From contig OW121741.1 of NCBI GenBank assembly GCA_933228675.1, positions 81,261,919 to 81,325,918 on the forward strand: 64,000 nucleotides of DNA. Reading direction: 5' to 3'. The notes beneath the pieces are model-generated. The model was not told the origin of the DNA. It ran no database searches and saw nothing but the letters and a program-made list of their open reading frames with translations. The stretch comes from Stomorhina lunata (lineage: Eukaryota; Arthropoda; Insecta; Diptera; Rhiniidae). Shown piece after piece: positions 11,371 through 23,092 of the stretch. Every line of letters begins with the position of its first letter. The first letter of the stretch is position 1. The position numbers were made by a program, and so were the translations under genes.

Positions 11371-12185
11371 AATTTATTACTTAAGGCACCTCTACACCAG
11401 ATTTGCTTGCATGACCATCGCACATAAGCATGCAACTGCATGTGACTAGAAAAGGCGTCAATAAATTGAACCTATTTAGAATTTCATATTTCAACTTAAT
11501 GGACTTGTGCCGTATACGAATTTTGGCGTGTCTTAAAATTTTTAGTATTGTTTAAGCATTAAAACTCTTTGTAATTTTAATTTTATTAAATTAAAAGCGC
11601 TTTAGATTCGTGTAAAATAAATGTGATGTTGGTTTTCATTTAAGCAATATCTAAAGGCATGTCCTGAGCCTATGTAATAAAACGAATCAGGTGATGAAAA
11701 TATACAAATAATTACAACACTAGAGCGCTGTATGCAAATATTAAAACTTTTATTTATAAAATCAAAAATCCTATAAGTATGAAAAATACGAGTATATAAG
11801 AAAATTTTCAAGATTCTGCAGTAAAGAGAAATTTTGAAAATTTCCTTGTAAACATCGAAAACTTTTAGTATTTACCATTAGCTTGGAAATTTCATTATTA
11901 ATTTTCAAAATTTCAGAAGCTTCTTATATATACCGTAATTTGAAAGGCGAATAAGTCCACATTCAAAAAAAAATGACTTAATGATGGGGAAAGGTTCTGC
12001 AATTGTGGATCTTACTATGCGAAAAATAATCAATTTTAAATTTACAAAACCTACTAAAATATTGACAGTCAAACATTTTGTAGTTAACGATTTGATACAA
12101 ATTTTTATTTTGAAAGTGGTTTAAGTCCCATATATTTTTCAACTTAAAAGAAAAAATTATCCAAACAAAATAAAAATTTCCAATT
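11371..12185. other. Spacer, nothing recognised
   Basis: AT-rich; the 69-codon frame at 11602-11811 (minus) has no recognisable motif. No repeat family from this window is visible. Confidence 0.35.
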
Positions 12186-12189
12186 TAGT

Positions 12190-15100
12190 GAAAACAAAAT
12201 AATAATTTAAATTTTTATTTTTCAAAAATTTACCTTTTATAGGAAATTTTTCAAAAATTTACTTTTTATAGGAAATTTTTCAAAAATTTACTTTTTATAG
12301 GAAATTTTTCAAAAATTTAAGTTTTATAGGAAATTTTTCAAAAATTTACGTTTTATAGGAAATTTTTCAAAAATTTACGTTTTATAGGAAATTTTTCAAA
12401 AATTTACGTTTTATAGGAAATTTTTCAAAAATTTACGTTTTATATTTTTTTTTAATTTTTCAAAAATTTACTTTTTATAGGAAATTTTTCAAAAATTTAC
12501 TTTTATAGGAAATTTTTAAAAAATTTACTTTTTTTAGGAAATTTTTTAAAAATTTCCTAATTTCATAGGAAATTTTTCAAAAATTTCCTAATTTCTTAGG
12601 AAATTTTTCAAAAATTTCCTAATTTTATAGGAAATTTTTCAAAAATTTCCTAATATTATAGGAAATTTTTCAAAAATTTCCTATTTTTATAGGAAATTTT
12701 TCAAAAATTTCCTATTTTTATAGGAAATTTTTCAAAAATTTCCTACTTTTATAGGAAATTTTTCAAAAATTTCCTATTTTTATAGGAAATTTTTCAAAAA
12801 TTTCCTATTTACATAGGAAATTTTTCAAAAATTTCCTATTTTTATAGGAAATTTTTCAAAAATTTCCTATTTTTATAGGAAATTTTTCAAAAATTTCCTA
12901 TTTTTATAGGAAATTTTTCAAAAATTTCCTATTTTTATAGGAAATTTTTCAAAAATTTCCTATTTTTATAGGAAATTTTACAAAAATTTCCTATTTTTAT
13001 AGGAAATTTTTCAAAAATTTCCTATTTTTATAGGAAATTTTTCAAAAATTTCCTATTTTTATAGGAAATTTTTCAAAAATTTCCTAATTTTATAGGAAAT
13101 TTTTCAAAAATTTCCTATTTTTATAGGAAATTTTTCAAAAATTTCCTATTTTTGTAGAAAATTTTTCAAAAATTTCCTATTTTTATAGGAAATTTTTCAA
13201 AAATTTCCTATTTTTATAGGAAATTTTTCAAAAATTTCCTATTTTTATAGGAAATTTTTCAAAAATTTCCTAATTTTTATAGGAAATTTTTCAAAAATTT
13301 CCTATTTTTATAGGAAATTTTTCAAAAATTTCCTATTTTTATAGGAAATTTTTCAAAAATTTCCTATTTTTATAGGAAATTTTTCAAAAATTTCCTATTT
13401 TTATAGGAAATTTTTCAAAAATTTCCTATTTTTATAGGAAATTTTTCAAAAATTTCCTATTTTTATAGGAAATTTTTCAAAAATTTCCTATTTTTATAGG
13501 AAATTTTTCAAAAATTTCCTATTTTTATAGGAAATTTTTCAAAAATTTCCTATTTTTATAGGAAATTTTTCAAAAATTTCCTATTTTTATAGGAAATTTT
13601 TCAAAAATTTCCTATTTTTATAGGAAATTTTTCAAAAATTTCCTATTTTTATAGGAAATTTTTCAAAAATTTCCTATTTTTATAGGAAATTTTTCAAAAA
13701 TTTCCTATTTTTATACGAAATTTTTCAAAAATTTCCTATTTTTATACGAAATTTTTCAAAAATTTCCTATTTTTATACGAAATTTTTCAAAAATTTCCTA
13801 TTTTTATACGAAATTTTTCAAAAATTTCCTATTTTTATAGGAAATTTTTCAAAAATTTCCTATTTTTATAGGAAATTTTTCAAAAATTTCCTATTTTTAT
13901 AGGAAATTTTTCAAAAATTTCCTAATTTTATAGGAAATTTTTCAAAAATTTCCTAATATTATAGGAAATTTTTCAAAAATTTCCTATTTTTATAGGAAAT
14001 TTTTCAAAAATTTCCTATTTTTATAGGAAATTTTTCAAAAATTTCCTACTTTTATAGGAAATTTTTCAAAAATTTCCTATTTTTATAGGAAATTTTTCAA
14101 AAATTTCCTATTTACATAGGAAATTTTTCAAAAATTTCCTATTTTTATAGGAAATTTTTCAAAAATTTCCTATTTTTATAGGAAATTTTTCAAAAATGTC
14201 CTATTTTTATAGGAAATTTTTCAAAAATTTCCTATTTTTATAGGAAATTTTTCAAAAATTTCCTATTTTTATAGGAAATTTTACAAAAATTTCCTATTTT
14301 TATAGGAAATTTTTCAAAAATTTCCTATTTTTATAGGAAATTTTTCAAAAATTTCCTATTTTTATAGGAAATTTTTCAAAAATTTCCTAATTTTATAGGA
14401 AATTTTTCAAAAATTTCCTATTTTTATAGGAAATTTTTCAAAAATTTCCTATTTTTGTAGAAAATTTTTCAAAAATTTCCTATTTTTATAGGAAATTTTT
14501 CAAAAATTTCCTATTTTTATAGGAAATTTTTCAAAAATTTCCTATTTTTATAGGAAATTTTTCAAAAATTTCCTAATTTTTATAGGAAATTTTTCAAAAA
14601 TTTCCTATTTTTATAGGAAATTTTTCAAAAATTTCCTATTTTTATAGGAAATTTTTCAAAAATTTCCTATTTTTATAGGAAATTTTTCAAAAATTTCCTA
14701 TTTTTATAGGAAATTTTTCAAAAATTTCCTATTTTTATAGGAAATTTTTCAAAAATTTCCTATTTTTATAGGAAATTTTTCAAAAATTTCCTATTTTTAT
14801 AGGAAATTTTTCAAAAATTTCCTATTTTTATAGGAAATTTTTCAAAAATTTCCTATTTTTATAGGAAATTTTTCAAAAATTTCCTATTTTTATAGGAAAT
14901 TTTTCAAAAATTTCCTATTTTTATAGGAAATTTTTCAAAAATTTCCTATTTTTATAGGAAATTTTTCAAAAATTTCCTATTTTTATACGAAATTTTTCAA
15001 AAATTTCCTATTTTTATACGAAATTTTTCAAAAATTTCCTATTTTTATACGAAATTTTTCAAAAATTTCCTATTTTTATAGGAAATTTTTCAAAAATTTC

Positions 15101-16264
15101 CTATTTTTATAGGAAATTTTTCAAAAATTTCCTATTTTTATAGGAAATTTTTCAAAAATTTCCTATTTTTATAGGAAATTTTTCAAAAATTTCCTATTTT
15201 TATAGGAAATTTTTCAAAAATTTCCTATTTTTATAGGAAATTTTTCAATAATTTCCTATTTTTATAGGAAATTTTTCAAAAATTTCCTATTTTTATAGGA
15301 AATTTTTCAAAAATTTCCTATTTTTATAGGAAATTTTTTAAAAATTTCCTATTTTTATAGGAAATTTTTCAAAAATTTCCTATTTTTATAGGAAATTTTT
15401 CAAAAATTTCCTATTTTTATAGGAAATTTTTCAAAAATTTCCTATTTTTATAGGAAATTTTTCAAAAATTTCCTATTTTTATAGGAAATTTTTCAAAAAT
15501 TTCCTATTTTTATAGGAAATTTTTCAAAAATTTCCTATTTTTATAGGAAATTTTTCAAAAATTTCCTATTTTGATAGGAAATTTTTCAAAAATTTCCTAT
15601 TTTTATAGGAAATTTTTCAAAAATTTCCTATTTTTATAGGAAATTTTTCAAAAATTTCCTATTTTTATAGGAAATTTTTCAAAAATTTCCTATTTTTATA
15701 GGAAATTTTTCAAAAATTTCCTATTTTTATAGGAAATTTTTCAAAAATTTCCTATTTTTATAGGAAATTTTTCAAAAATTTCCTATTTTTATAGGAAATT
15801 TTTCAAAAATTTCTTATTTTTATAGGAAATTTTTCAAAAATTTCTTATTTTTATAGGAAATTTTTCAAAAATTTACTATTTATAGGAAATTTTTCAAAAA
15901 TTTACTTTTTATAAAAAATTGTTTAAAAATTTTCTTTTAATAGGAAATTTTTCAAAAATTTACTTTTTATAGAAAATTTTTCAAAAATTTACTTTTTATA
16001 GGAAATTTTTCAAAAATTTACATTTTATATGAAAATTTTCAAAAATTTACTTTTTATTGGCAATTTTTCAAAAATTTACTTTTTATAGGAAATTTTTCCA
16101 AAATTTACTTTTTATAGGAAATTTTTCAAAAATTTACTTTTTATAGGAAATTTTTCAAAAATTTACTTTTTATAGAAAATTTTTCAAAAATATACTTTTT
16201 ATAGGAAATTTTTCAAAAATATACTTTTTATAGGAAATTTTTCAAAATATTACTTTTTATAGGA
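12190..16264. repeat. 31 bp CCTA/TAGG satellite, array 1
   Basis: About 130 monomers of 31 bp. Each has two dyads: AAATTTCCTA facing TAGGAAATTT across a 5 bp T-rich loop, and AAATTTTTCAAAAATTT, which is palindromic around its central C. The core is close to uniform, while both edges (12225-12540 and 15870-16262) carry a shorter 30 bp variant with TTTACTTTTTATAGG. Diverged edges around a homogenised core are the classic signature of unequal exchange. Related arrays lie at 40201-47735 and 56810-61290. Confidence 0.97.
12605..15200. repeat. Duplicated 1303 bp higher-order block in array 1
   Basis: Six rare monomer variants recur at a constant offset of 1303 bp: CTAATATTATAGG (12651 and 13954), CTATTTACATAGG (12811 and 14114 at ACATAGG), TTTTACAAAAATTT (12980 and 14283), TTTTTGTAGAAAA (13154 and 14457), the 32 bp monomer with CTAATTTTTATAGG (13271 and 14574) and CTAATTTTATAGG (12621 and 13924). 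1303 bp equals 42 monomers plus the one extra base. The first copy has four TATACGAAA monomers and the second three, so one monomer was lost later. Confidence 0.9.
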
Positions 16265-16604
16265 AAACGCTAAAAAAACGTATTTCCAAAAGGATTTTAT
16301 AAATTTATTTTTATGAAAGAAAAAACGTTCTGATCAAACCTTAAGATTTAATTTACCAAAATTGGTCACCTAAATTTTTAAAAACACTAAAACGGACTTA
16401 ATCCATTTTCAAAATCAGGTCTTCATTCATAAAATTTTGAAAAACTTATAAGTTTTTTGGAAATTTAGAAAATTTTTGTATATATATCAGAATTTTGAAA
16501 CAAGTTTGAAATTATCTATTAATAACTTATTAAATAATAATTACTGAAATCTTAAAAATTTCACTTTTAATTAAAACACAATAAAAAAAAACTAAATTTA
16601 AAAA
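16265..16604. other. AT-rich flank of array 1, nothing recognised
   Basis: No open frame or repeat family is visible between the satellite edge and the family G element. Confidence 0.35.
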
Positions 16605-16606
16605 TA

Positions 16607-17880
16607 CCCAGCAAAACTTTGGTAATGGCAAGTACTCTGATAACTGGTTACCTTGTAACGACTACAACATACCATCCTAATAAATAATAAGTTATTACAG
16701 AAGTACTTATTTGTAATTAAGATGGTAATTTAAACTGAATGGCCCCGGTTCAAATCCCACCAAGGGCAACAATTTTTTTTATTTTTTTTTTTTATTAAAA
16801 GAGTCTTTTTAAATGATTTTTGAATTTTAAGAATTTAAATATTATCTTCTGTAAAAAAAATTTGTAAAACTAACTCACGTTAATGAAAAATAATTATGTA
16901 GGGGATGTTGAATACCAAACACTATTCTAATTGGTCTTAACTTGGTAAGCCCAACTTATCTGGGTCATCCTTCATCTCAACTGTGGTCAAACACCTCCTC
17001 AAGGTATCACCCGGGGAGCTAGTTTAACACCCATTAATATTGTGAGTTAACATGTTCCGAGAGTTGTCCCATAAGATCGATAAAAATGGGTTAGAATTAC
17101 GAGCTGGTAACCCTCTCTTAAAAAAAATACAATGAAGAGGATAAAATTAGAATTGAAATGTCCCACTATCTAATATTAGAGGAGGATGTCCGAAAAATGT
17201 TCCAAGTAAAGGAACATTTTTCAAAGCTTGGCCTATAAAATTGGAGAATATTCGCACAAGATCGAAATCCATGGAATTCTAATATATGCTCGGACTTTGA
17301 CCTTAACAGGTTGTAACATTTAAGTAAATAAGTCAATCTTATGTAAAAACTTATACAAAAAGAAGATTTAAATTGTTTAAGTTTTAAAATAATTTTAAAA
17401 AAGTTTTAAAATAATTACAAAAAATCGTATAAAAATATTTTTCCAAAAATTACAACAAAGCAAAAAAAAGCAGGGAAAAACAAAGTTATTTTCACATGAT
17501 TTTGGATCTAAAAATAAAAATTGTTTATATTAATTATAAGCTGCTAAGTTTTCAACATATGAAGTAGCTCAGTGGAAGAGTCTCTGCCTAGCAGTCGGAG
17601 GGTCTGGGTTCGAGCCCCCATGGGATCATAAAAAAAATTTTGTATTTCGTTCAAAAATATATGTTTTTAATAAAACAACAACAACAAAAAAGTTGTTGCT
17701 GTTGTTGTTGTGTCTTTCAAATTGCTTACCCAAGTCATTACTTTTCTGCAATTGGTAAGTACTTGCCTCCAATGACATCCACATGTTAATGTAATGACTT
17801 AAACAGCGAATGAGTAAGTAGTTCGTGTTCAATAGTTCAACTGTTTAACTCATTATTTGGTAATGAAAAGTTTTACTGGG
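16607..17880. mobile_element. Family G: non-autonomous TIR element, 1274 bp
   Basis: Bounded by CCCAGCAAAACTTT on the left and its inverted partner on the right (CCCAGTAAAACTTT read on the minus strand), one mismatch, with TA on both outer sides (16605-16606 and 17881-17882). No transposase frame. Contains a B-box-like GGTTCAAATCCCACC near 16748, a CAACAACAACAA microsatellite near 17680 and a tRNA-like stretch at 17560-17632. Partial relatives are at 318-507, 18728-20105 and 28370-28590. The TA duplication suggests, without proving, a Tc1/mariner-type mobiliser. Confidence 0.75.
17560..17632 (+). pseudogene. tRNA-like sequence (SINE head or tRNA pseudogene)
   Basis: Contains an A-box-like TAGCTCAGTGG and a B-box-like GGTTCGAGCCC at tRNA spacing, and CCTAGCA where the anticodon loop would be (AGC anticodon possible). 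The anticodon stem is imperfect, and the acceptor and T stems do not pair well, so it is not a working tRNA. It is followed by an A-rich stretch and lies inside the family G element. Confidence 0.6.
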
Positions 17881-17882
17881 TA

Positions 17883-18098
17883 CCTATTAAATATCAATTA
17901 ATACCAATTAAAGAATGTCCCTTAAAATAATTAAATTTGTAACTTGGATTTATTTTTCATTTTTTGTTAGCGATTAAAAAATTTTGTATACCTACATCCA
18001 AAATTGTTACACCTTATTTTTAAAGAAAAAAAATTATGATAAACTTATAAATCAAATTTGCCATACAAAAGCTCTGCAATAAGCTTTTGATAACACTG
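17883..18098. other. Short AT-rich spacer
   Basis: Nothing recognised between the family G element and the MITE at 18099. Confidence 0.35.
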
Positions 18099-18655
18099 CA
18101 CAATGGGATGGTTTAAAAATAGAATGGAGATAATTTTGTAGCTTTTAAACCGTAAAGAAGATTAAAAAAAACATGTGGATATAGCAGAAGTGTTGAGGAA
18201 AGGTTGTACTGGCGGCTGAATGGGCCCCCAAAGTTGGGCAAATCGGACTCACAAATCACTTGTAATTTCCCAATCGATTTGGAAAATCATACTATATTGT
18301 TACATGCCTATGCTATCTCTTACAGTTTAAAAGATATTCGACTTAAAAAAAAAATGTTAATTTTTGTCCCAAATTTTAAGTTTTAAGTAAACTTACATTA
18401 TATATACATTTTAGTTGGAAATATAGACTTATCATATATTAATCTAAAGGAAATTGTGTTATCCGTACAAAAATATTATAAAAAGATGAAGAAAATATAA
18501 ACAGCCTAAATGTTTGTTTTATCTGCATTAACTATAATAGATAGGCTTTTCAGGATAAAAACTTAAGCTCTCCAACACTTCTGATATATCCAAATAATTT
18601 TGTTAAAATCCGCCAAAGAATTATTTCCATTCTATTTTTAAACCATCCCACTGTG
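18099..18655. mobile_element. Family F MITE with CACARTGGGATGG ends
   Basis: 557 bp. The left end reads CACAATGGGATGGTTTAAAA and the right end, inverted, CACAGTGGGATGGTTTAAAA. The inverted match continues through AATAGAATGGARATAATT, about 37 bp with two differences. The CACWRTG start is the terminal motif described for Transib elements and resembles the RAG heptamer. I do not see a matching 5 bp target duplication (CACTG on the left, GGTTG on the right), so superfamily assignment is tentative. The frame at 18204-18386 is internal to it and has no recognisable product. Confidence 0.7.
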
Positions 18656-18727
18656 GGTTGGTATACTTAAAGTTCTAATAGGCCAATATCAATTTTGTAA
18701 ATTACAAATAAGAAAATTTTGAAATTT

Positions 18728-20105
18728 CCCAGCAAAACATTAGTAATGGGATATACTATACTGCTTACCTTGTAATTACTACAACATACCATCCGAATAA
18801 CTAATAAGTTGTTACGTAAGTATTATTTGTAATTAAAATGGTAATTTGAACTAAATGGTTCGGGTTCAAATCCCACCAAACATTCTGTAAAAACAAGCAA
18901 GAAAGTGCTATAGTCGGTCAAGCCCGACCATACGATACCCTTCACCGCTAAGATCAAAGGTGTTCTTTTTACTAATTAAAGACAAATATTTGCTAAATTT
19001 TGCCATCATACAAACATATTCTCAAAACTTACACATTTAAGCTGTTTCCGTCATTTGGACTTATATGAGAGCTAGGGTCAAATGTAGACCTATGATCTCG
19101 AAATTTGGCGAATTGATTACAGTATGCAAAAAATAAACTTAAAATTCTCATTATCTTCGGATTTACAAGCCTTTTAGTCCCATTTAGTGCGTTTTCAGAA
19201 AAGACTTTGTATGGGAGCTATGGTCAAATGTGGACTTACACATTTAAGCTGTTTCCGTCATTTGGACTTATATGAGAGCTAGGGTCAAATGTAGACCTAT
19301 GGTCTCGAAATTTGGCGAATTGATTACAGTATGCAAAAAATAAACTTAAAATTCTCATTATCTTCGGATTTACAAGCCTTTTAGTCCCATTTAGTGCGTT
19401 GGTACAGTCATTTAGGTTTACATAAGCCGTATATGATTTAAATTTCGTGAAAAAATATTGATTTTTGTGGCCAATATATCAATTCCAGGAAATGGGACCT
19501 ATGGAAGGTACCATAAATAATGGACTGATTTTGACGAATTTCAATAGCCATGGTCCCATTATCAAACAAATGATCTGTGCCAAATTTCATCAAATTGTCT
19601 TTAGAATTACAACCTGTAGTTTGATTACAAGGTTTACATGGGGGTCCAGCCAGCCGTCCAGCCAGCCAGACGGACGGACGGACGGACGGACATTGCTAAG
19701 TCTACTCAGAAAGTAATTCTAAGCTTATTGGTATACTAAAAGAAGGGTGTAAGACAAATATTTCTATGCGTTACATACATCAGCACAAACTTATAATACC
19801 CTTTCCAACTATGGTGGTGAAGGGTATACAAATTTAGAAAACTAACTCACGGTAATGAAAAAAATACCAGCATGAGGCTGGGTTAACACCCCTTAATGTA
19901 GTGAGCTAACATGCACAACGAGTTCTACCACTACGGGCTAGTAACCCACTCTTAAATTAGAGTAAACATGTCCCACCGCCTAACGTTAGAAACTTCGATA
20001 CAAAGACCAAGTAGAGGGAAATTTTTAAAGCTTTTCCTATAAAATTGTAGTATATTCGCACAAGATCGAATTCCATGGAAAATATGCTAGCACTCTGACT
20101 TGTTT
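18728..20105. mobile_element. Family G element, second copy, split by a family A insertion
   Basis: The left part (18728-18891) aligns with 16607-16865: CCCAGCAAAAC, ACTACAACATACCATCC, GGGTTCAAATCCCACCAA. The right part (19829-20105) continues with AACTAACTCACGGTAATG and GGTTAACACCCCTTAATG, matching 16866 onwards. The intervening family A copy is absent at 16853-16870. The right end with its inverted repeat is missing. Confidence 0.75.
18892..19828 (+). repeat. Family A helentron-like repeat inserted in family G
   Basis: Complete copy from AACAAGCAAGAAAGTGCTAT to GGTGGTGAAGGGTATA, with a GACGGACGGACGGACGGAC tract near 19672. It is longer than 2124-2928 because a 207 bp segment is tandemly duplicated (19028-19234 and 19235-19400). 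The empty target is visible in the sister element, inside an A/T run next to CTGTAAAA. Confidence 0.85.
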
Positions 20106-20911
20106 AAAACAATTTTTGAATTATATATCAGACTTTAGAAAATACTCCAACGCAACTTACTATTATATTTTATCAAAATTGGTCTATAAACACCGGAGAT
20201 ATCGCCAAAATTCAAAATTCGATGAGAATTAAATTTTTTTTTTTTTTGAAAAACTGTATTTTTCTAAAAAAAATTTTTAATTTGGCAAAAAGAAACTTGT
20301 TTTTTAACTGTATATCAAATTGTAGAAATCATTCAACGCTTCACACTATTAAATTTCATCAAAATCGGTAGATCAATAACCGAAATATCGCCAAAGCAAA
20401 AGTGTACGCAAATTGACAAACTTAAAAAAAAATTAAAAAAACAGTATTTTGTAAAAATAAAAATTTTGAATTATATACCAGATTTCAAAAAAATACTCCA
20501 ACGTAACATGCTATAGAATTTTATCAAAATCGGTCTCTAAACACCAGAGATATTGCGAAAATTCGATGAGAATTAAAAAATTAAAAAAACTTTACTTAAA
20601 AAAAAAAATTTTTTAATTCGTCATCGAAGTTTAGTGTTTTACCGATATCTCGGGTATTTATGGACCGATTTTAAAGAAATTAAATATCGTGCTGCATAGG
20701 GAAATTTTCTAAAATCTGGTGAATAATTCGTCTGGGTACACCCACCAGGAGCTCCACAAATTTGATTTCAACAGACAGACATACAGAATCGACTCTCCTG
20801 GCGATTCTGATTCTGATCAGTATAATTTTAATGGGGTCTGAGACGAATTATGAAAAAATTACAAACTGAATGACAAACTTACCTTTCACCTATTGGTGAA
20901 GGGTATAAAAA
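20106..20911 (+). repeat. Family D: mini-me/helentron-like repeat
   Basis: Three degenerate internal repeats of roughly 180 bp; each has a GATATCGCCAAA-type motif after ATCAAAATYGGT. The 3' part has CAACAGACAGACATACAGAAT and ends in a palindrome, CACCTATTGGTG, followed by AAGGGTATAAAAA. It shares end architecture with families A and C but little sequence. No coding capacity. Confidence 0.65.
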
Positions 20912-21134
20912 GACCCAGCTCCATTAACATAGTTATACATTTTTTTCCAAAAATCACAAATTATGTCCCATTGTGCATTGTATTATTATGCGGACGTTAA
21001 CAGCTCATTTTTTACATTTTTTAAATATTTATTTAATATTTTTAATTACCAATATATTAATTTCACAGCTTAATTATTTTCACTATTCCCTAGGTACATA
21101 TTTATATGTTATATATACTGAAACATAAATATTA

Positions 21135-21555
21135 GGGTGGGTTAAATTGTATGGTGACAAAAAAATTTTAAAGTATTTATCGCGATTTTTTTTTTTCTGT
21201 GGCTCGTTTTAAGGAATTGTTCTAAAGAAACCAAAGATGTAAAACGAGTTGTGATCCTCCTGCGAAGTTTTGTTTAGGATTTAGAGCTTTTGAATGAAAA
21301 ATTTGCTATATTTTCAATACCAAATATAAAACTAAAGGCAAGCGGTATTGGAGTGGTTTTATACTCCTCAAATCGCTTGAAGTCTCTGGGATTTTAGACC
21401 ATTTAAGTGTTTCATTAAATTTATCGTGGATTTGATATTTGGAAAAATATAAAAAGTGCCGTTCAAAACTTTTATAAATTCTTTAGCAAAATTCCTTAGA
21501 ATGACCCATAGAACAACAATCGCGATAAGCACGTAGCAAAAAAACTGACCCACCC
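21135..21555. mobile_element. 421 bp MITE with GGGTGGGT ends and TA duplication
   Basis: Left end GGGTGGGTTAAATTG; right end inverted GGGTGGGTCAGTTT. Both are flanked by TA (21133-21134, 21556-21557). A non-coding interior and TA target point to a Tc1/mariner-type MITE. The first bases resemble those of the mariner at 3619-4532 (GGGTGG), so a related transposase might mobilise it; that is inference. The frame at 21368-21553 lies inside it and is not a gene. Confidence 0.8.
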
Positions 21556-21557
21556 TA

Positions 21558-22351
21558 ACAAATATTAATTGGGTCTTGCTATATACATATTTACTTATGT
21601 ATGTATATTAGGGAGACCTCTGTTTTGTATTTTTTTTTTTTTTATTATTATTTTGTTCATGTTAACCCTCATCGATTGCTTGAAAACCTTAAAAGCCTAA
21701 TTCTTACTTTAACCATTAGAAAGTGAAACACTTTAAACTTTTGCAAATTAAGGATCACTCTAATGTTTAACCTTTTCAACAAACATTCAATAAATAAATT
21801 GTTAGTAAATTAACCCAGATTTTTTTTTTTCACTCTTTAAATATCTCTCGTTATCCAGTCAATTTCCTCATTACAATATTTATTCAAACAACGAAAGGAT
21901 TTTTTTCACAGGAATTTAATTAAAGACATATTTTAAATGCAGCAGAAAAAAAGCAGCGCAAAAAAGGAATTTATAAAAAAATTGGATAAAAAGTATGAAA
22001 AAGTTTTTTTAACTTTAGAACGCCTCAACGGGTTAATATAAAATATGTTAAAAATATTAATTGTATTCCTGGAAATTAACAGGATAAAGAAGAATATTCA
22101 GTTAACGACACATAAACTGACAGATTGTAAATTCCATTGAAAATATTCGAAATATGAAAATGATTGTTATGAAAGTAAAGTAAAAAAGTTAATTATAGAA
22201 TTTGTATATCATCAAATAGTTTATTATTAGTACCGATATAATAAGATAAGAATTTCGAAGCAAATTTTAAAGTTTTCAGATATTTTACTTTATAAAGTAC
22301 AATCCAGCTCAAATTTTAGAGGAAAGGCATTACACTAATATCCAAATATTA
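21558..22351. other. AT-rich spacer, nothing recognised
   Basis: Low-complexity T and A runs, no supported frame and no family from this window. 20912-21132 is similar. Confidence 0.35.
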
Positions 22352-23090
22352 TACCATTTACCAACATAGGTGGAAAGGGTATTATAAGTTTGTGCTGATG
22401 TATGTAACGTATAGAAATATTTGTCTTATACCTAAATTTTAGTACACCAATGGACTTAGAATCACTTTCTGAGTCGATTTAGCGATGTCAGTCCATCCGT
22501 AAACCATTTAATCAAACTACGGGTCGCAATTCTAAAGATAATTTGATAAAATTTGGCACAGATAATGTTTTTTAATAGTGGGACCATGGCTCTTGATACT
22601 CGTCAAAATCGGTCTATTATTTATGGTACCTCCCATAGGTTCCACTTCTCGGAATTGACATTTCGGCCACAAAAATCAATATTTTGAATATCATGAAATT
22701 TAAAACATATACCGCCTATATTAACCAAAATTACTGTATCAAATTTCGATGAAATCGGTTTACATTTGACCAGAACTTCCATACAAACTTTTCTGTCAAA
22801 ACGCCCCAAATGAGACAAAAATCAGTAAAACGCTCGTAAATCTGAAGATAATAAGAATTTTGAGTATAATTTCTGTAAAAACATTAATTAATTTGCAAAA
22901 TTTCGAGAGAATCGGTCCACATTTGACCCTAGCTCTAATATAAGTCCAAATGACGGAAACAGCTTAAATATATAAGTTTTGAGAAAATTTTTGTATGATG
23001 GCAAAATTAAGCAAATATTTGTCTTTATACACGAAAAAGAACACCTTTGACCTTAGTGGTGAAGGGTATCGTATGGTCGGGTTTGACCGA
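22352..23090 (-). repeat. Family A helentron-like repeat, terminal hairpin side truncated
   Basis: Reverse copy starting at the ACCAACATAGGTGGAAAGGG palindrome and ending abruptly after GTCGGGTTTGACCGAC, where a CACAGTGG element begins at 23093. The last bases of the element (AACAAGTAAG side) are missing, so the junction is a truncation or a replacement. Confidence 0.8.
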
Positions 23091-23092
23091 CT

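Noticed and set aside
11931..16460. Array 1 as the interior of one large inverted-repeat element, from TAAGTCC motifs on both sides
   Set aside because: The motif is short, occurs several times, and no colinear inverted flank could be read.
17560..17632. Functional tRNA-Ala(AGC)
   Set aside because: Acceptor and T stems do not pair and the anticodon stem is imperfect, so only a tRNA-derived relic is supported.
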